DNA of 64,000 bases from Candidatus Uhrbacteria bacterium (GTDB lineage: Bacteria; Patescibacteria; ABY1; SG8-24; UBA9934). The notes beneath the pieces were generated by a model. The model was not told the DNA's origin. It made no database searches and worked only from the letters and a program-made list of their open reading frames with translations. This document shows, piece after piece, positions 34,926 through 44,258 of the stretch. Position 1 is the stretch's first letter; every line of letters begins with the position of its first letter. The stretch spans positions 1-64,000 of the forward strand of contig JABJOE010000002.1 in the NCBI GenBank assembly GCA_018664485.1. Reading direction: 5' to 3'. The translations under genes and the position numbers were made by a program.

Positions 34926-35070
34926 ATATATTCAAGTTCACCCTGGCGATAACAGCGAGCCAGATAGTGGTTTCTTTGAGTATATTATCACGAAAGGTCC
35001 GATGCACTATGTAAGCCATAGCCAGATGCAGAAAGCCCCCACCAGCCGAAGCCGATGGGGAACTTGAGAG

Positions 35071-35093
35071 TCACGACCCCGAGAGGGTCGGAC
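35071..35093 (-). terminator. Hairpin after the 35 kb accessory gene
   Basis: CGACCC-CGAGA-GGGTCG (about 35074-35090), about 30 bp past the stop, without a clear T run. Probably the unit's terminator. Confidence 0.45.
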
Positions 35094-35120
35094 TGTTGTC
35101 GGGACGAGGCGAGGCCTCGT

Positions 35121-36077
35121 CTATGCGGCGGCGCGCTGGTTGCTGAAGGCCGTACCGATCGGGGTCTCCAGAGCCAACTCGGTGGCCGGGACGTCGAAGC
35201 GGACGGACTCGTCCTTGTCCACGATGGTGCACAGGTCGAGCTTGACCAGGCCACGACGACCGAGGGTCTGCATGACGATGCCCTTGGTCGGACCAAGGAG
35301 GGTCAGCTCGATGCCGGTGTTGGTCACCTTGAAGGCCCAGCCGTAGTTGCCGATGGACACGGTGGCCATCACGTCGGTGTCGCTGTAGACGCGGGTTGCG
35401 ATCGGGGTCTTGTTGTCGTCGTAGCCCTTGAGCTTGGAGATGTCGATCTTGCCGTACCGAGCGCCGTCGAGGAACTTCGAGATCTTGAAGTCGTCGGAGT
35501 GCTTGGCGATGGCGAGCTTCATGTCCTTGCTCGGGATCACGGTCATGACGGCGCTCTTGCCATCGACCACGTCGAGGTGACCGGACACGGACAGGGCCAC
35601 GGTGGTCTTGCCGATGTTCACCTTCTCGAAGCTGAACTCGCCGGTCTGCGTACCGATGACGGTGGACCAGGAGGAGCCGGGGTCGACGATCTTGGTGATG
35701 CCGGTGTCGTCGTAGTCGAGGGCCTGGCTGAAGTCGAGACGCTGCGCGGTGAAGTGCAGGACGTCGTTCCAGCCGTCGTCGTTGAGCTCGGTGTCGATGT
35801 CGCCGTTGGCGCTCAGAGCCGTCGCGAAGATCATGCCGTTGGTGTTCACGCCGCGAACGATGCGGTTGGTGTTGTCGGGCAGATCACTCACGTTGGAGCT
35901 GACGTAGAAGGTGCGGTCGGCCTGGTCGTAGCTGACGTGGCTGTTGGAGCCGGCGTCGAACAGGACGTCGTCGCTCATGTCGTCGTCGCTGTCCATGTTC
36001 ACGACCTTGTAGGGCGCGGTGGGCATGGTGGCGAAGAGAGCGAGGAAGGTCAGGATCTGGATCTTGTTGGTATGCAA
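35121..36077 (-). CDS. High-GC accessory protein, unknown
   Basis: It has 318 residues from a TTG at 36077 preceded by AAAGAG. The longer ATG frame (36179) starts inside the promoter -35 box and is unlikely. The N-terminus (KIQILTFLALFATM) is mildly hydrophobic and could be a signal; the body is acidic and beta-rich with many Asp, Ser, Thr and Val and no recognised domain. Third-codon positions are strongly G/C, quite unlike polA and xer on either side, which suggests a different origin. It has its own promoter and leader hairpin. Confidence 0.65.
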   Translation of the reverse strand: MHTNKIQILTFLALFATMPTAPYKVVNMDSDDDMSDDVLFDAGSNSHVSYDQADRTFYVSSNVSDLPDNTNRIVRGVNTNGMIFATALSANGDIDTELNDDGWNDVLHFTAQRLDFSQALDYDDTGITKIVDPGSSWSTVIGTQTGEFSFEKVNIGKTTVALSVSGHLDVVDGKSAVMTVIPSKDMKLAIAKHSDDFKISKFLDGARYGKIDISKLKGYDDNKTPIATRVYSDTDVMATVSIGNYGWAFKVTNTGIELTLLGPTKGIVMQTLGRRGLVKLDLCTIVDKDESVRFDVPATELALETPIGTAFSNQRAAA

Positions 36078-36096
36078 GGTGCACTCTTTTTGAAGT

Positions 36097-36179
36097 GGAC
36101 TCGTAAGTCCGGGTTGTTGCTCTATCCAAGGTTGGGGTCGAGACGGCGCAATTCTGCCACAGCTAGCGAATCCTGTCAA
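36097..36179 (-). promoter_or_regulatory. Promoter and leader inverted repeat, 35 kb accessory gene
   Basis: TTGACA (36174-36179), 17 bp, CAGAAT (36151-36156) on the minus strand. About 40 bp downstream lies GGACT-TACG-AGTCC (36097-36110), then AAAGAG and the TTG start. Confidence 0.7.
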
Positions 36180-36324
36180 GGGATTTGTGCAGGTATCGGA
36201 AAAGTGGCCATAAAAGTAAAAGAAATATTTATATCTAATCTAAGCCAATATATAAGTCCACAGGCACCGGGCGTTACACAATGATGTGTCGTATAATGCT
36301 AATATAACGTTTCTATACCTATAT

Positions 36325-37242
36325 ATGGCAACAAAATCAGTCATACAAAAGCATATTCGTCGATATCTTGAGTACCTTGAAGTTGAGCGAGGTCGCTCAG
36401 CACGTACCGTCCGTAACTACGACTTCTACCTCACGCGCTTTGCGACATGGGCAGAATTCCCAAACCCATCAAAAATCGATAAAGAGCTCCTTCGCCGATA
36501 TCGCCTTCACCTCAATCGAGACATAGAAGGGCGCGACGAACCGACTCTTAAAAAGAGCACTCAGAATTATCATCTAATTGCTCTTCGTAACTTTCTTAAA
36601 TATCTTTCACGCAACGACATAAAAACAATGTCGCCTGATAAGATCGAGTTAGCTAAAACCGGAACACGAAAAGTTGAGTTCCTCGAAGAAGATGAACTGC
36701 GACGAATGTTCGGAGTGCTCGAAGATGCTGACGGGCTCATCGGTAAGCGAGACCGCGCTATGGTATACATGCTTTTTTCAACCGGCCTTCGTGTTTCAGA
36801 GTTGGCGAATTTAAAAATCGACCAAGTAAATTTGAAGCGTGAAGAGTTCACAATAAAGGGGAAGGGGTCTAAACATCGTGTTGTGTTTGTGTCGGAGAAA
36901 GCACGCAAGGCAGTGAAAGAATATCTCGACGCACGTGGTGACACGAGCCCATATATGTTTGTCGGTCACGATCGCGCAAAGGCGTCGCGCGAAAAAATGC
37001 CTGTGTCGCCCCGCACAGTGCAACGAACTATCGAACGCTACGCCGCGGAAGCCGGAATCACAAAACGCATCACACCTCACACTCTGCGTCACACATTCGC
37101 AACCGACCTTCTGCAAAATGGTGCAGACATAAGGTCAGTGCAAGCGATGCTCGGCCACGAGTCAATTACTACAACTCAAATCTACACCCACGTCACCGAC
37201 CGTAAACTAAAAGCTGTACACAAAAAGTTTCATAATAAATAA
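36325..37242 (+). CDS. Tyrosine recombinase XerC/XerD family
   Basis: Site-specific recombinase of 305 residues from ATG 36325. An N-terminal SAM-like core-binding domain (about 1-95) precedes the catalytic domain with all active residues: Arg in STGLRVSELANL, Lys in KGKGSKHR, H-x-x-R in TPHTLRHTFATDLL, His in LGHESITTTQIY and the nucleophile Tyr in that segment. It is most likely the chromosome dimer resolvase acting with FtsK; no integrase-type insert or phage genes surround it. A TATAAT box is seen at about 36294. Confidence 0.92.
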   Translation: MATKSVIQKHIRRYLEYLEVERGRSARTVRNYDFYLTRFATWAEFPNPSKIDKELLRRYRLHLNRDIEGRDEPTLKKSTQNYHLIALRNFLKYLSRNDIKTMSPDKIELAKTGTRKVEFLEEDELRRMFGVLEDADGLIGKRDRAMVYMLFSTGLRVSELANLKIDQVNLKREEFTIKGKGSKHRVVFVSEKARKAVKEYLDARGDTSPYMFVGHDRAKASREKMPVSPRTVQRTIERYAAEAGITKRITPHTLRHTFATDLLQNGADIRSVQAMLGHESITTTQIYTHVTDRKLKAVHKKFHNK

Positions 37243-37272
37243 GAAGGTGATCAGGTAGAAAGGTATTCAGGT

Positions 37273-37644
37273 ATGCAAGGTAAAACAAAAACTTTTCAAA
37301 AAATTGTAGCCTGGCAACTTGCGCATGAATTCGTGCAAGAGGTTTACAAGGTGACAATTGAGTTTCCCCAAGAAGAAATTTACGGTATCACTAGCCAGAT
37401 ACGTCGTGCGTCAATTTCTATAGCAACCAATATAGTAGAAGGTCGAGCTCGCGGATCAACAAAAGACTTTATCAGATTTCTGCACATGTCTCGTGGATCT
37501 CTTGAAGAAGTAGAATACCTTCTCATAGCAAGCCGCGATCTTGGATATATCTCAGCAGATAATTACAACACGTTAGACTCAAAGCTATCACGAACGGGAG
37601 CTGTTCTAAATGGCCTAATTCGCTCCCTACGTCTTAAATCCTGA
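37273..37644 (+). CDS. Four-helix-bundle protein (S23/IVP family)
   Basis: It has 123 residues with the family signature KIVAWQLAHEFVQEVYK, QIRRASISIATNIVEGRARGS and SRGSLEEVEYLLIASRDLGY. Such proteins were first found in 23S rRNA intervening sequences and occur freely in many genomes; their function is unknown. It lies 30 bp after the recombinase and 31 bp before an MFS gene, possibly in one transcript. Confidence 0.9.
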   Translation: MQGKTKTFQKIVAWQLAHEFVQEVYKVTIEFPQEEIYGITSQIRRASISIATNIVEGRARGSTKDFIRFLHMSRGSLEEVEYLLIASRDLGYISADNYNTLDSKLSRTGAVLNGLIRSLRLKS

Positions 37645-37675
37645 CCACCCAACTACCCGATCACCTGAAAACCCT

Positions 37676-38848
37676 ATGATTGACGATATAAAAAAATACT
37701 ACGCGTTTCGATCACTTATAAAGAGGTTCATCGTTCCAGTACTGGTTGTCTTCATGGTCCAAAGTGGGCTTACCATTGAGCAGATCGCAATAATTGGAGT
37801 AGTGACTGGGGTAATCGGATTCGTCTTGGAGATACCTAGTGGAGCCGTCGCCGACACTCTCGGGCATAAAAGAACACTCATTCTTTCAATGCTCGGTCAG
37901 GCTCTTGCAATGGGACTTTACCTTGGTGGATCGTTTTGGTGGATACTCGCAGCGTCAGTTATGTACTGGGGAGCCGGCACATTGATGACCGGAACTATGC
38001 AGGCGCTTTTCTTCGAGCGATTGCAAGAACTTGGTCGAGAGAAAGAACATCAAAAGCTAAGCGGTAGGGCGCGATCAATATCCCAAGCATTCAGCATTAT
38101 TGCGATGATTCTCTCGGGCCTCGCATATGCGTGGCATTGGTGGCTACCATTTATAGTCGGTGTGGCCCAATTCTTGCTTGCCGGATTAATTATTTCTTTC
38201 TTTCATCAAGCAAAAAAACAAACCAGCGTCGCACGCTTCGAACCCAAGGCCATCTTGTCACATATTAAACTCGGATTTGCTGAAGTTAGAAAGTCGTCGA
38301 AACTTTTTTGGCTTACAATATTCAACTCACTAATTCTAGGGTTAGTATTCGGGTCAGCAGAATTTCACCAAGTACTACTAGAAAATTCCGGCCTTGCCGT
38401 AGCGATGTTTGGAGCCGTATATGCAGTAAAGCGAATAGTTGGAGTTGTGGTTCCGCCATTCGTTCATCGCATTACGAATAAACTTTCTGTACCGTTGTTT
38501 TGTGGAGCGTCTGGAATATTCGTGTCAGCAATACTCATACTGGTACTTGCTGTTGGCAGCCCATGGGCAATGGCCGCTCTGCTCGGTATCTCCTCAGCGC
38601 CCTACATAGCATTGACCGTTGCAGGAAATGACTTTAAAAATCAACTCATCAAAAGCTCGTCGCGCGCGACGATTCTGTCTATAAGTAATCTCGTTCAGCA
38701 GATATTCTCACTGACATTCATCGGCTCAATAGGGCTGGCAATAGCATTTGCAGAACTACCATTACTCTATGCTGCGTGGGGAATCGCACTAGCACTTATC
38801 ATCGGAATCCTCATGCCACCATTCATTCGAGCCTACCGCACGGCTTAA
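37676..38848 (+). CDS. MFS transporter
   Basis: It has 390 residues and about twelve transmembrane helices. The loop 2-3 motif GAVADTLGHKRTLILSM matches the MFS signature G-x-x-x-D-x-x-G-x-(K/R). The substrate cannot be told; the shape resembles small drug- or metabolite-efflux members. Followed by a strong terminator. Confidence 0.85.
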   Translation: MIDDIKKYYAFRSLIKRFIVPVLVVFMVQSGLTIEQIAIIGVVTGVIGFVLEIPSGAVADTLGHKRTLILSMLGQALAMGLYLGGSFWWILAASVMYWGAGTLMTGTMQALFFERLQELGREKEHQKLSGRARSISQAFSIIAMILSGLAYAWHWWLPFIVGVAQFLLAGLIISFFHQAKKQTSVARFEPKAILSHIKLGFAEVRKSSKLFWLTIFNSLILGLVFGSAEFHQVLLENSGLAVAMFGAVYAVKRIVGVVVPPFVHRITNKLSVPLFCGASGIFVSAILILVLAVGSPWAMAALLGISSAPYIALTVAGNDFKNQLIKSSSRATILSISNLVQQIFSLTFIGSIGLAIAFAELPLLYAAWGIALALIIGILMPPFIRAYRTA

Positions 38849-38878
38849 CTTTTCAAAAATAGTCTTACCTAACAAAAA

Positions 38879-38901
38879 ACCTCCCGAAAGGGAGATTTTT
38901 T
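38879..38901 (+). terminator. Terminator of the MFS gene
   Basis: CTCCC-GAAA-GGGAG (38881-38894) followed by ATTTTTTC. Confidence 0.9.
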
Positions 38902-38902
38902 C

Positions 38903-38922
38903 ATGGGGCGGCTAACGGGAAT
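38903..38922 (-). repeat. Duplicate of the tRNA-His 3' end
   Basis: The 20 bp here are identical to 39065-39084, the 3' end of tRNA-His including CCA. The rest of the tRNA is missing. The 140 bp between the copies holds a second CTCCC/GGGAG hairpin (39051-39060) and a stretch resembling a T-arm (about 38999-39030). This is the form of an attachment-site remnant or of tRNA duplication debris. Confidence 0.6.
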
Positions 38923-39065
38923 ATGGCTACGCCATGTATTCAGCTCCTCGCTCGGTCATATCAAAATACATTTTGTTGCGACGCTCACTCGTCGCTGCTA
39001 TCGAACCCCGCATTACGGGCTCAATTCCCGCATACAAAAACAACTCCCTTTCGGGAGCTGCCTTA

Positions 39066-39141
39066 TGGGGCGGCTAACGGGAATCGAACCCGTAATACTA
39101 GTACCACAAACTAGTGTGATAACCGTTTCACCATAGCCGCC
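39066..39141 (-). tRNA. tRNA-His (GTG)
   Basis: Acceptor GCGGCTA/TAGCCGC with the extra 5' G opposite C73 that marks His tRNAs, anticodon loop TTGTGGT (GTG), T-loop TTCGATT, CCA encoded. Confidence 0.95.
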
Positions 39142-39322
39142 ATGCTCTGCTCGCTAGCTATTTGGCGATCTATCGTTTCCAGCCTGTGCGCGTCGCTCTC
39201 CGTACGTTATCAGTACGCTTCGCTTTCGTGCTCGGCCGTCAAAGAGATCTCATCCAAACATCTACGCTCGCTTTTGTGTGTTGTGCGTACCGGCTTCAGA
39301 AGTAGCAAACCTATGAAGTCAG

Positions 39323-39399
39323 TGGTGCGCCCGGTAGGACTCGAACCTACAACCTTGAGGTTAGAACCCTCCTGCTCTATCCGGTTGAGCTACAGGCGC
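39323..39399 (-). tRNA. tRNA-Arg (TCT)
   Basis: Acceptor GCGCCTG/CGGGCGC, D-arm GCTC..GAGC, anticodon loop GTTCTAA (TCT), T-loop TTCGAGT, discriminator A and encoded CCA. It reads AGA/AGG. Confidence 0.95.
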
Positions 39400-39462
39400 A
39401 TTTTGCGCAGGGAATATAACCGATTTTGAGGAATAAATCAAGCCTAGGGCCAAGAATCTAGT

Positions 39463-40263
39463 TTACTCAATCACCAAGCAAACCGGCGCGTGATCAGAAC
39501 CTATCGCATCCATCCTTATATAAGCCTCCTTAATACGCCCCTTAAGCTTCTCGCTTGCAAAGAAATAATCAATCCGCCAACCAACATTCCTTTCCCGAGC
39601 CTTTGCAAAATAACTCCACCAAGAATACTGACCCTCATCTTCTGGGTGCAAATGTCGAAAAGTATCTATATATCCAGCTCCAACAATATTATCAACACCT
39701 TCACGCTCCTCATCCGTGAATCCTGCGTTCCTTCTATTATCTTTTGGCCGAGCTAGATCGATCTCATTGTGAGCAACATTCAAGTCGCCACACATTATTA
39801 CTGGCTTTTTCTTCTCTAAATCCTTTATATGCTGCAAAAACAGCGGGTCCCATCTCTTATGACGATATTCAAGCCGCTCCAGACTTCGTTTAGAATTAGG
39901 TGTATATACGGTTACTAGATAGTAATCCTCAAATTCGGCAGTAATCACACGCCCTTCGCCCAAAGCATCCCCAAAAGAATCCGTAAGCTCACCGTCACTC
40001 ACACCAGGCATGTCATAAATGACTGAGATTGGCTTAATTTTTGTGAAAATGGCAGTCCCAGAATAGCCTTTTCTCTCAGCCGAATTCCAAATCTCCTCAT
40101 ATTCGGGAAGATCTATCTCTGCCTGACCTTGCTGGGCCTTCGTTTCCTGAAGGCAAAGAATATCAGGCTTTTCGTCCTCTATAAAAGGCAAAAAAGCATC
40201 CTTACGGATAACTGCACGAATACCGTTTACATTCCAAGAAATTATTTTTGTGGTTTTACTCAT
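39463..40263 (-). CDS. xth: Exodeoxyribonuclease III (AP endonuclease)
   Basis: Cuts DNA at abasic sites in base-excision repair. It has 266 residues from Met 40263 (MSKTTKIISWNVNGIRAV). Family motifs: LQETKAQ (catalytic Glu), YTPNSKR, GDLNVAHNEIDLARP (Asp and Asn), WRIDYFFAS and the terminal GSDHAPV (Asp-His). All catalytic residues are present. It is divergent from rpsO. Confidence 0.97.
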   Translation of the reverse strand: MSKTTKIISWNVNGIRAVIRKDAFLPFIEDEKPDILCLQETKAQQGQAEIDLPEYEEIWNSAERKGYSGTAIFTKIKPISVIYDMPGVSDGELTDSFGDALGEGRVITAEFEDYYLVTVYTPNSKRSLERLEYRHKRWDPLFLQHIKDLEKKKPVIMCGDLNVAHNEIDLARPKDNRRNAGFTDEEREGVDNIVGAGYIDTFRHLHPEDEGQYSWWSYFAKARERNVGWRIDYFFASEKLKGRIKEAYIRMDAIGSDHAPVCLVIE

Positions 40264-40303
40264 ATAACAGGAACATCGTATCACAGCCGTATACCAAAAC
40301 ATG

Positions 40304-40332
40304 TTGACAGATTCCCAAGATTTCGCTAGTAT
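40304..40332 (+). promoter_or_regulatory. Promoter of rpsO
   Basis: TTGACA (40304-40309), 17 bp, TAGTAT (40327-40332); it gives a leader of about 75 nt before rpsO. Confidence 0.8.
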
Positions 40333-40415
40333 TCCCCCGTAAATAACCCGCTGTCTGTCTTGGATCGATCGTTGAGCGACGACGTTCTAGGGCTGTCAGA
40401 TGAAATCTCAAAGAT

Positions 40416-40691
40416 ATGCTCAAGAAGAACAAAAAGCAGAAGCTGATTGACAAGTTTAAGACTCACGACACGGACACTGGTTCGCCACAAGTCCAGATCG
40501 CTATCCTCACAGAGGAAGTGAAGGAGCTAACAAAGCACCTTCGCGAGCATAAGAAAGATTTTTCTTCCCGCCGTGGTCTTGTCAAAAAAGTTACTGAACG
40601 CCGACGTCTCATGCGATACTTGAAGCGTGAAGACAAGAAGGCTTACGAAAAGCTTGTTGTTGATTTGAAGATCCGACCCCTTTCAGAGTAA
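40416..40691 (+). CDS. rpsO: 30S ribosomal protein S15
   Basis: Primary 16S rRNA-binding protein, 91 residues. Signature DTDTGSPQVQIAILTEEV, then LREHKKDFSSRRGLVKKV and RRRLMRYLKRED. It lies upstream of pnp as in many bacteria, but here a NYN-domain gene intervenes. Confidence 0.98.
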   Translation: MLKKNKKQKLIDKFKTHDTDTGSPQVQIAILTEEVKELTKHLREHKKDFSSRRGLVKKVTERRRLMRYLKREDKKAYEKLVVDLKIRPLSE

Positions 40692-40700
40692 TTTCCCCGT

Positions 40701-40735
40701 TAGCCCGCCTACCCGGTTGGGCTTTCGGCTTTTAA
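40701..40735 (+). terminator. Terminator of rpsO
   Basis: AGCCC..GGGCT stem (40702-40723) followed by TTCGGCTTTT. Confidence 0.6.
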
Positions 40736-40989
40736 AAAGAAAGTTCCTTTAAAAATAACGCTGCAAAAAAGCACGTTCACATTTTATTAAATAAGCAACT
40801 CACGGCGCATGTTGCAGTATGATCTTCTTGAGGTCATTTGATGCATGTAGCTAACGAAAAAGATGAACGGTGCGGAGACATAGCAGAGCTATATCGACAA
40901 GCTGTGAATCATTTGCAGTTGCGACAGGCGCGAATGAAGCAAGGAGAATTATCTTGCAGCATGCGCCAAAATATAAACAGTTTTCCTTT

Positions 40990-41577
40990 ATGTTAAAAAC
41001 ACCATCAAGACGCGTAGGAGTATTTATCGACGTGCAGAACATGTACTACAGCGCGCGCAATCTTTTCAATCGAAAAGTAAACTTCCCTAAAATCGTTTCA
41101 GAAACCGTTGGAGATCAGGAGCTGATCCGAGCTATCGCATACACAGTTGCAACAGAGTCTGGTGACGAAAATGCATTCTTTGAAGCTTTGGAAAAAGCAG
41201 GTATCGATGTTATCGCAAAAGATCTTATCGAGTATGACTCCGGTGCCAAGAAGGGTGACTGGGATGTAGGTATTGCAATCGACATCGTACGATCACTCGA
41301 CATGCTAGACGTAGTTGTACTCGCATCGGGTGACGGAGACTTTTCCCCACTTGGCGACTATGTTCGTGGACGAGGCCGAATCTTCCACGTTGTATCTTTC
41401 CGTGAATCAACTTCTTCAGAGCTACTAGACATTGCTGACGCATACACAAACATGTCAGACGAAAAGAATGTCTTCCTTATGCCTGAAGACAAACGTAAAC
41501 GAGCAGCAACATCAACCACAAAAAGAACTCCTTCAAAGCGTCCGGCAGCAAAGCGCGCTCCGGCAAAAAAGAAGTAA
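40990..41577 (+). CDS. NYN-domain (LabA/DUF88-like) putative RNase
   Basis: PIN-like endoribonuclease fold of 195 residues from ATG 40990, chosen because the NYN domain starts at once (RVGVFIDVQNMYY). Acidic active-site residues are seen in FIDVQN, in GDWDVGIAIDIV and in LASGDGDFSPL. The last 35 residues are a Lys/Arg/Ala/Pro-rich tail likely to bind nucleic acid. It lies between rpsO and pnp, so a role in RNA turnover is plausible but inferred. Confidence 0.85.
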   Translation: MLKTPSRRVGVFIDVQNMYYSARNLFNRKVNFPKIVSETVGDQELIRAIAYTVATESGDENAFFEALEKAGIDVIAKDLIEYDSGAKKGDWDVGIAIDIVRSLDMLDVVVLASGDGDFSPLGDYVRGRGRIFHVVSFRESTSSELLDIADAYTNMSDEKNVFLMPEDKRKRAATSTTKRTPSKRPAAKRAPAKKK

Positions 41578-41803
41578 ACATTACAGCTCCGTGATCCACG
41601 CGGTCACGGGCCGTGCTGTGTACTACAGCTCAAATTAATTTATCGTCCCGAGACCGTGAGGTGTTGAGTTATAAGACTCAGGATCTTGGGCTTCGGGGCG
41701 AATACCTGCCCTACGTTTAGTACCTATCAACATTACCGTCGCAAGCCACGACAACAAATTGATACTTTATAAAACGCAGCTAGCAGAAATAACACAACTA
41801 CAT
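41578..41803 (+). promoter_or_regulatory. Structured leader upstream of pnp
   Basis: Holds CCGTGA..TCACGG (41588-41608), probably ending the NYN transcript, then TTGAGT..ACTCAG and CTTCGGGGC-type stems in the 150 nt before pnp. pnp leaders are autoregulated in other bacteria; that role here is inferred. Confidence 0.35.
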
Positions 41804-44011
41804 ATGAACGAACAGAAAACGTTCACCACAATGGTCGGCGACAAAGAGCTGACTATCAAAACAGGTAAGTTTGCGCAGGCCGCAAACGGAACTTGTATGG
41901 TGCAACTCGGTGAGACAGTGGTCTTGGCTACTGCCGTCATGTCAGAGCGACCTCGACCAGGGATTCCTTTCTTCCCACTGATGGTTGACTTCGAAGAGAA
42001 GCTATACGCGGCCGGACGAATTAAAGGATCACGTTTCATTAAGCGTGAAGGTCGTCCAACAGATGAAGCTGTGCTCGTTGCACGATTCATCGATCGATCA
42101 CTTCGCCCTCTCTTTAACCAGGAGATGCGAAACGACGTACAGGTTATCATCACAGTTCTCGCATTCGACGGAGAGAACGACGCAGACCTTCTAGGGCTCA
42201 TCGGAGCATCTTGCGCATTACACATCAGTGATATCCCTTGGAATGGTCCGATCGGTATCGCTCGAGTGTCAAAGCTTGATGACGAGTGGCTTGTAAACCC
42301 AACATACGCACAGCGAGATAAGGCAGACTTCGACCTCGACGTTGCGGGAACATCAGAGAAGGCGATCATGATTGAGGCTCGTGCAAGCGAAACGCCAGAG
42401 GACGTTATGGCTGAAGCGTTTGAAAAAGCAATGGGATCAATCCAGCCAGTAATCGATCTGATCGAAAAGATCCGAAAGGACGTCGGAAAAGAGAAGCGCG
42501 ACATGGTTGTTGTAGACGAGCGTGGAGATGAACTTCGACAGATGGCTAAAGATTATCTTTACCCAATCTTTGAAAAACGATGTATCGAACGACCTCTTTT
42601 CTCAAAGCCACAGATCAACGCGGCTAAAGCTGAACTTAAGGATCAGCTAACAGCTCATCTTACCGAACAGGGAATTGAAGAAGCGGAAATTAAGATCGCA
42701 GCTGACGTGATTTACAACCTAACGCAGCGTGTTGCGTCTGACCTTATCTTGAAGCAAGGTAAGCGTGTCGACGGTCGTGCCCTTACGGAAATCCGAGAGC
42801 TTACAGGAGAGGTCGGCCTTCTTCCACGAGTTCATGGATCAGGACACTTCAACCGTGGAACAACTCAGGTAATGTCTATCTGTACTCTCGGAGCTCCGGG
42901 TGACGAACAGACTTTAGACGGAATGGAAACGGTCGGACAAAAGCGTTACATGCACCACTACAACTTCCCTCCATACAGTGTTGGTGAAGCGAAGCCGTTG
43001 CGTGGAGCTAGTCGCCGAGACATTGGTCACGGTGCGCTTGCAGAAAAAGCTTTGGACTTCATGATCCCAAGCAAGGAAGACTTCCCATACACAATCCGAG
43101 TCGTATCAGAGGTACTGGATTCTAACGGATCAAGTTCAATGGCATCAACATGTGCTTCGACTCTCGCGCTGATGGACGCAGGTGTGCCAATCAAGGCTCC
43201 TGTTGCCGGAATCGCAATGGGACTTGCAAGTAGTGGGGACGATTGGAAAGTGATTACCGATCTTCAAGATATCGAAGACGGTGACGGAGGAATGGACTTC
43301 AAGATCACTGGAACAAAGACAGGTCTTACCGCAATCCAAATGGATACAAAGACGGACGGTATTACCCTTGAGATCATCAAGCAGACTCTGACTCAGTGGA
43401 AGGACGCAAAAGCTACCGTACTTGCAGCTATCGCTGGCGGACTTGAGGAGCCACGCAAGGAGCTCTCAGAGCACGCTCCACGTATCTTGACCATGATGAT
43501 CAACCCAGACAAGATCCGAGACGTTATCGGACCTGGTGGAAAGATGATTAACGAGATCATTGCAGAAACCGGAGTTGATTCAATCGACATTGAGCAGGAC
43601 GGGTACGTATTTATCACAGCTCCGAACCAAACAACTGGAGAGGCGGCATTCGCATGGGTAGGTGACCTTACTCGCGAAGTGCAGGCTAACGAAACATTCA
43701 CAAAATGTTCAGTTGAACGAATCATGGACTTCGGAGCGTTCGTGAATATTCTTCCTGGACGAGACGGTCTCGTTCACATTAGTGAGCTTGCCCCTTGGCG
43801 TGTCGCAAAGGTTGAAGACATCGTCAAAGTTGGAGATGAGGTAAACGTAAAAGTTATCGAAATCGACAGCATGGGACGTGTAAACCTTTCAATGAAGCAA
43901 GCTGAAGGGAACACATACACAGATGAGATGAAAGAAAAGGCCTCAAAGGCACCAGCGCCTCGATCAGGAGGTGCGCCACGTGGAGGCAGTCGTCCACCAC
44001 GTAAGTCATAA
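41804..44011 (+). CDS. pnp: Polynucleotide phosphorylase
   Basis: Phosphorolytic 3'-5' exoribonuclease of the degradosome. It has 735 residues from ATG 41804. Two RNase PH domains (about 1-220 and 315-545; the second has SVGEAKPLRGASRRDIGHG and catalytic DGGMDF-type acids), a KH domain (MINPDKIRDVIGPGGKMI) and an S1 domain (FGAFVNILPGRDGLVHISEL). A Gly/Arg/Pro-rich tail ends the chain. A strong terminator follows. Confidence 0.98.
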   Translation: MNEQKTFTTMVGDKELTIKTGKFAQAANGTCMVQLGETVVLATAVMSERPRPGIPFFPLMVDFEEKLYAAGRIKGSRFIKREGRPTDEAVLVARFIDRSLRPLFNQEMRNDVQVIITVLAFDGENDADLLGLIGASCALHISDIPWNGPIGIARVSKLDDEWLVNPTYAQRDKADFDLDVAGTSEKAIMIEARASETPEDVMAEAFEKAMGSIQPVIDLIEKIRKDVGKEKRDMVVVDERGDELRQMAKDYLYPIFEKRCIERPLFSKPQINAAKAELKDQLTAHLTEQGIEEAEIKIAADVIYNLTQRVASDLILKQGKRVDGRALTEIRELTGEVGLLPRVHGSGHFNRGTTQVMSICTLGAPGDEQTLDGMETVGQKRYMHHYNFPPYSVGEAKPLRGASRRDIGHGALAEKALDFMIPSKEDFPYTIRVVSEVLDSNGSSSMASTCASTLALMDAGVPIKAPVAGIAMGLASSGDDWKVITDLQDIEDGDGGMDFKITGTKTGLTAIQMDTKTDGITLEIIKQTLTQWKDAKATVLAAIAGGLEEPRKELSEHAPRILTMMINPDKIRDVIGPGGKMINEIIAETGVDSIDIEQDGYVFITAPNQTTGEAAFAWVGDLTREVQANETFTKCSVERIMDFGAFVNILPGRDGLVHISELAPWRVAKVEDIVKVGDEVNVKVIEIDSMGRVNLSMKQAEGNTYTDEMKEKASKAPAPRSGGAPRGGSRPPRKS

Positions 44012-44026
44012 GAGTACTTGAGAGTT

Positions 44027-44063
44027 AAAACAACCTTCGCATATTGCGGAGGTTGTTTTGTTG
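44027..44063 (+). terminator. Terminator of pnp
   Basis: AACAACCT-CGCA / TGCG-AGGTTGTT stem followed by TTGTTG, beginning 15 bp after the stop. Confidence 0.85.
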
Positions 44064-44258
44064 CCGGATCCTCAGAACACCACCTCGTACAGCCTACAAA
44101 ACTCTATTTATCTTCCGAGTTGAAGATGTGTTTCAGAAATTGGCTGGCATCTTCGTGGGTAACGTTAGTACATCATCCAGAAGGCGCTTGGTAACTTTTT
44201 GTAGACATATCATCCTGGAAGCTTGTTCGAGGGGGTGTTCTGGGGTTATCATTCTGCC

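Noticed and set aside
35055..36284. Plus-strand ORF of 409 aa at the 35 kb accessory gene
   Set aside because: Val/Gly/Asp/His-rich composition typical of an antisense frame in high-GC DNA; the minus strand has the promoter and RBS.
36325..38848. Integrated phage or ICE next to the tyrosine recombinase
   Set aside because: No structural, replication or conjugation genes are nearby; the recombinase is close to XerC/XerD in size and motifs.
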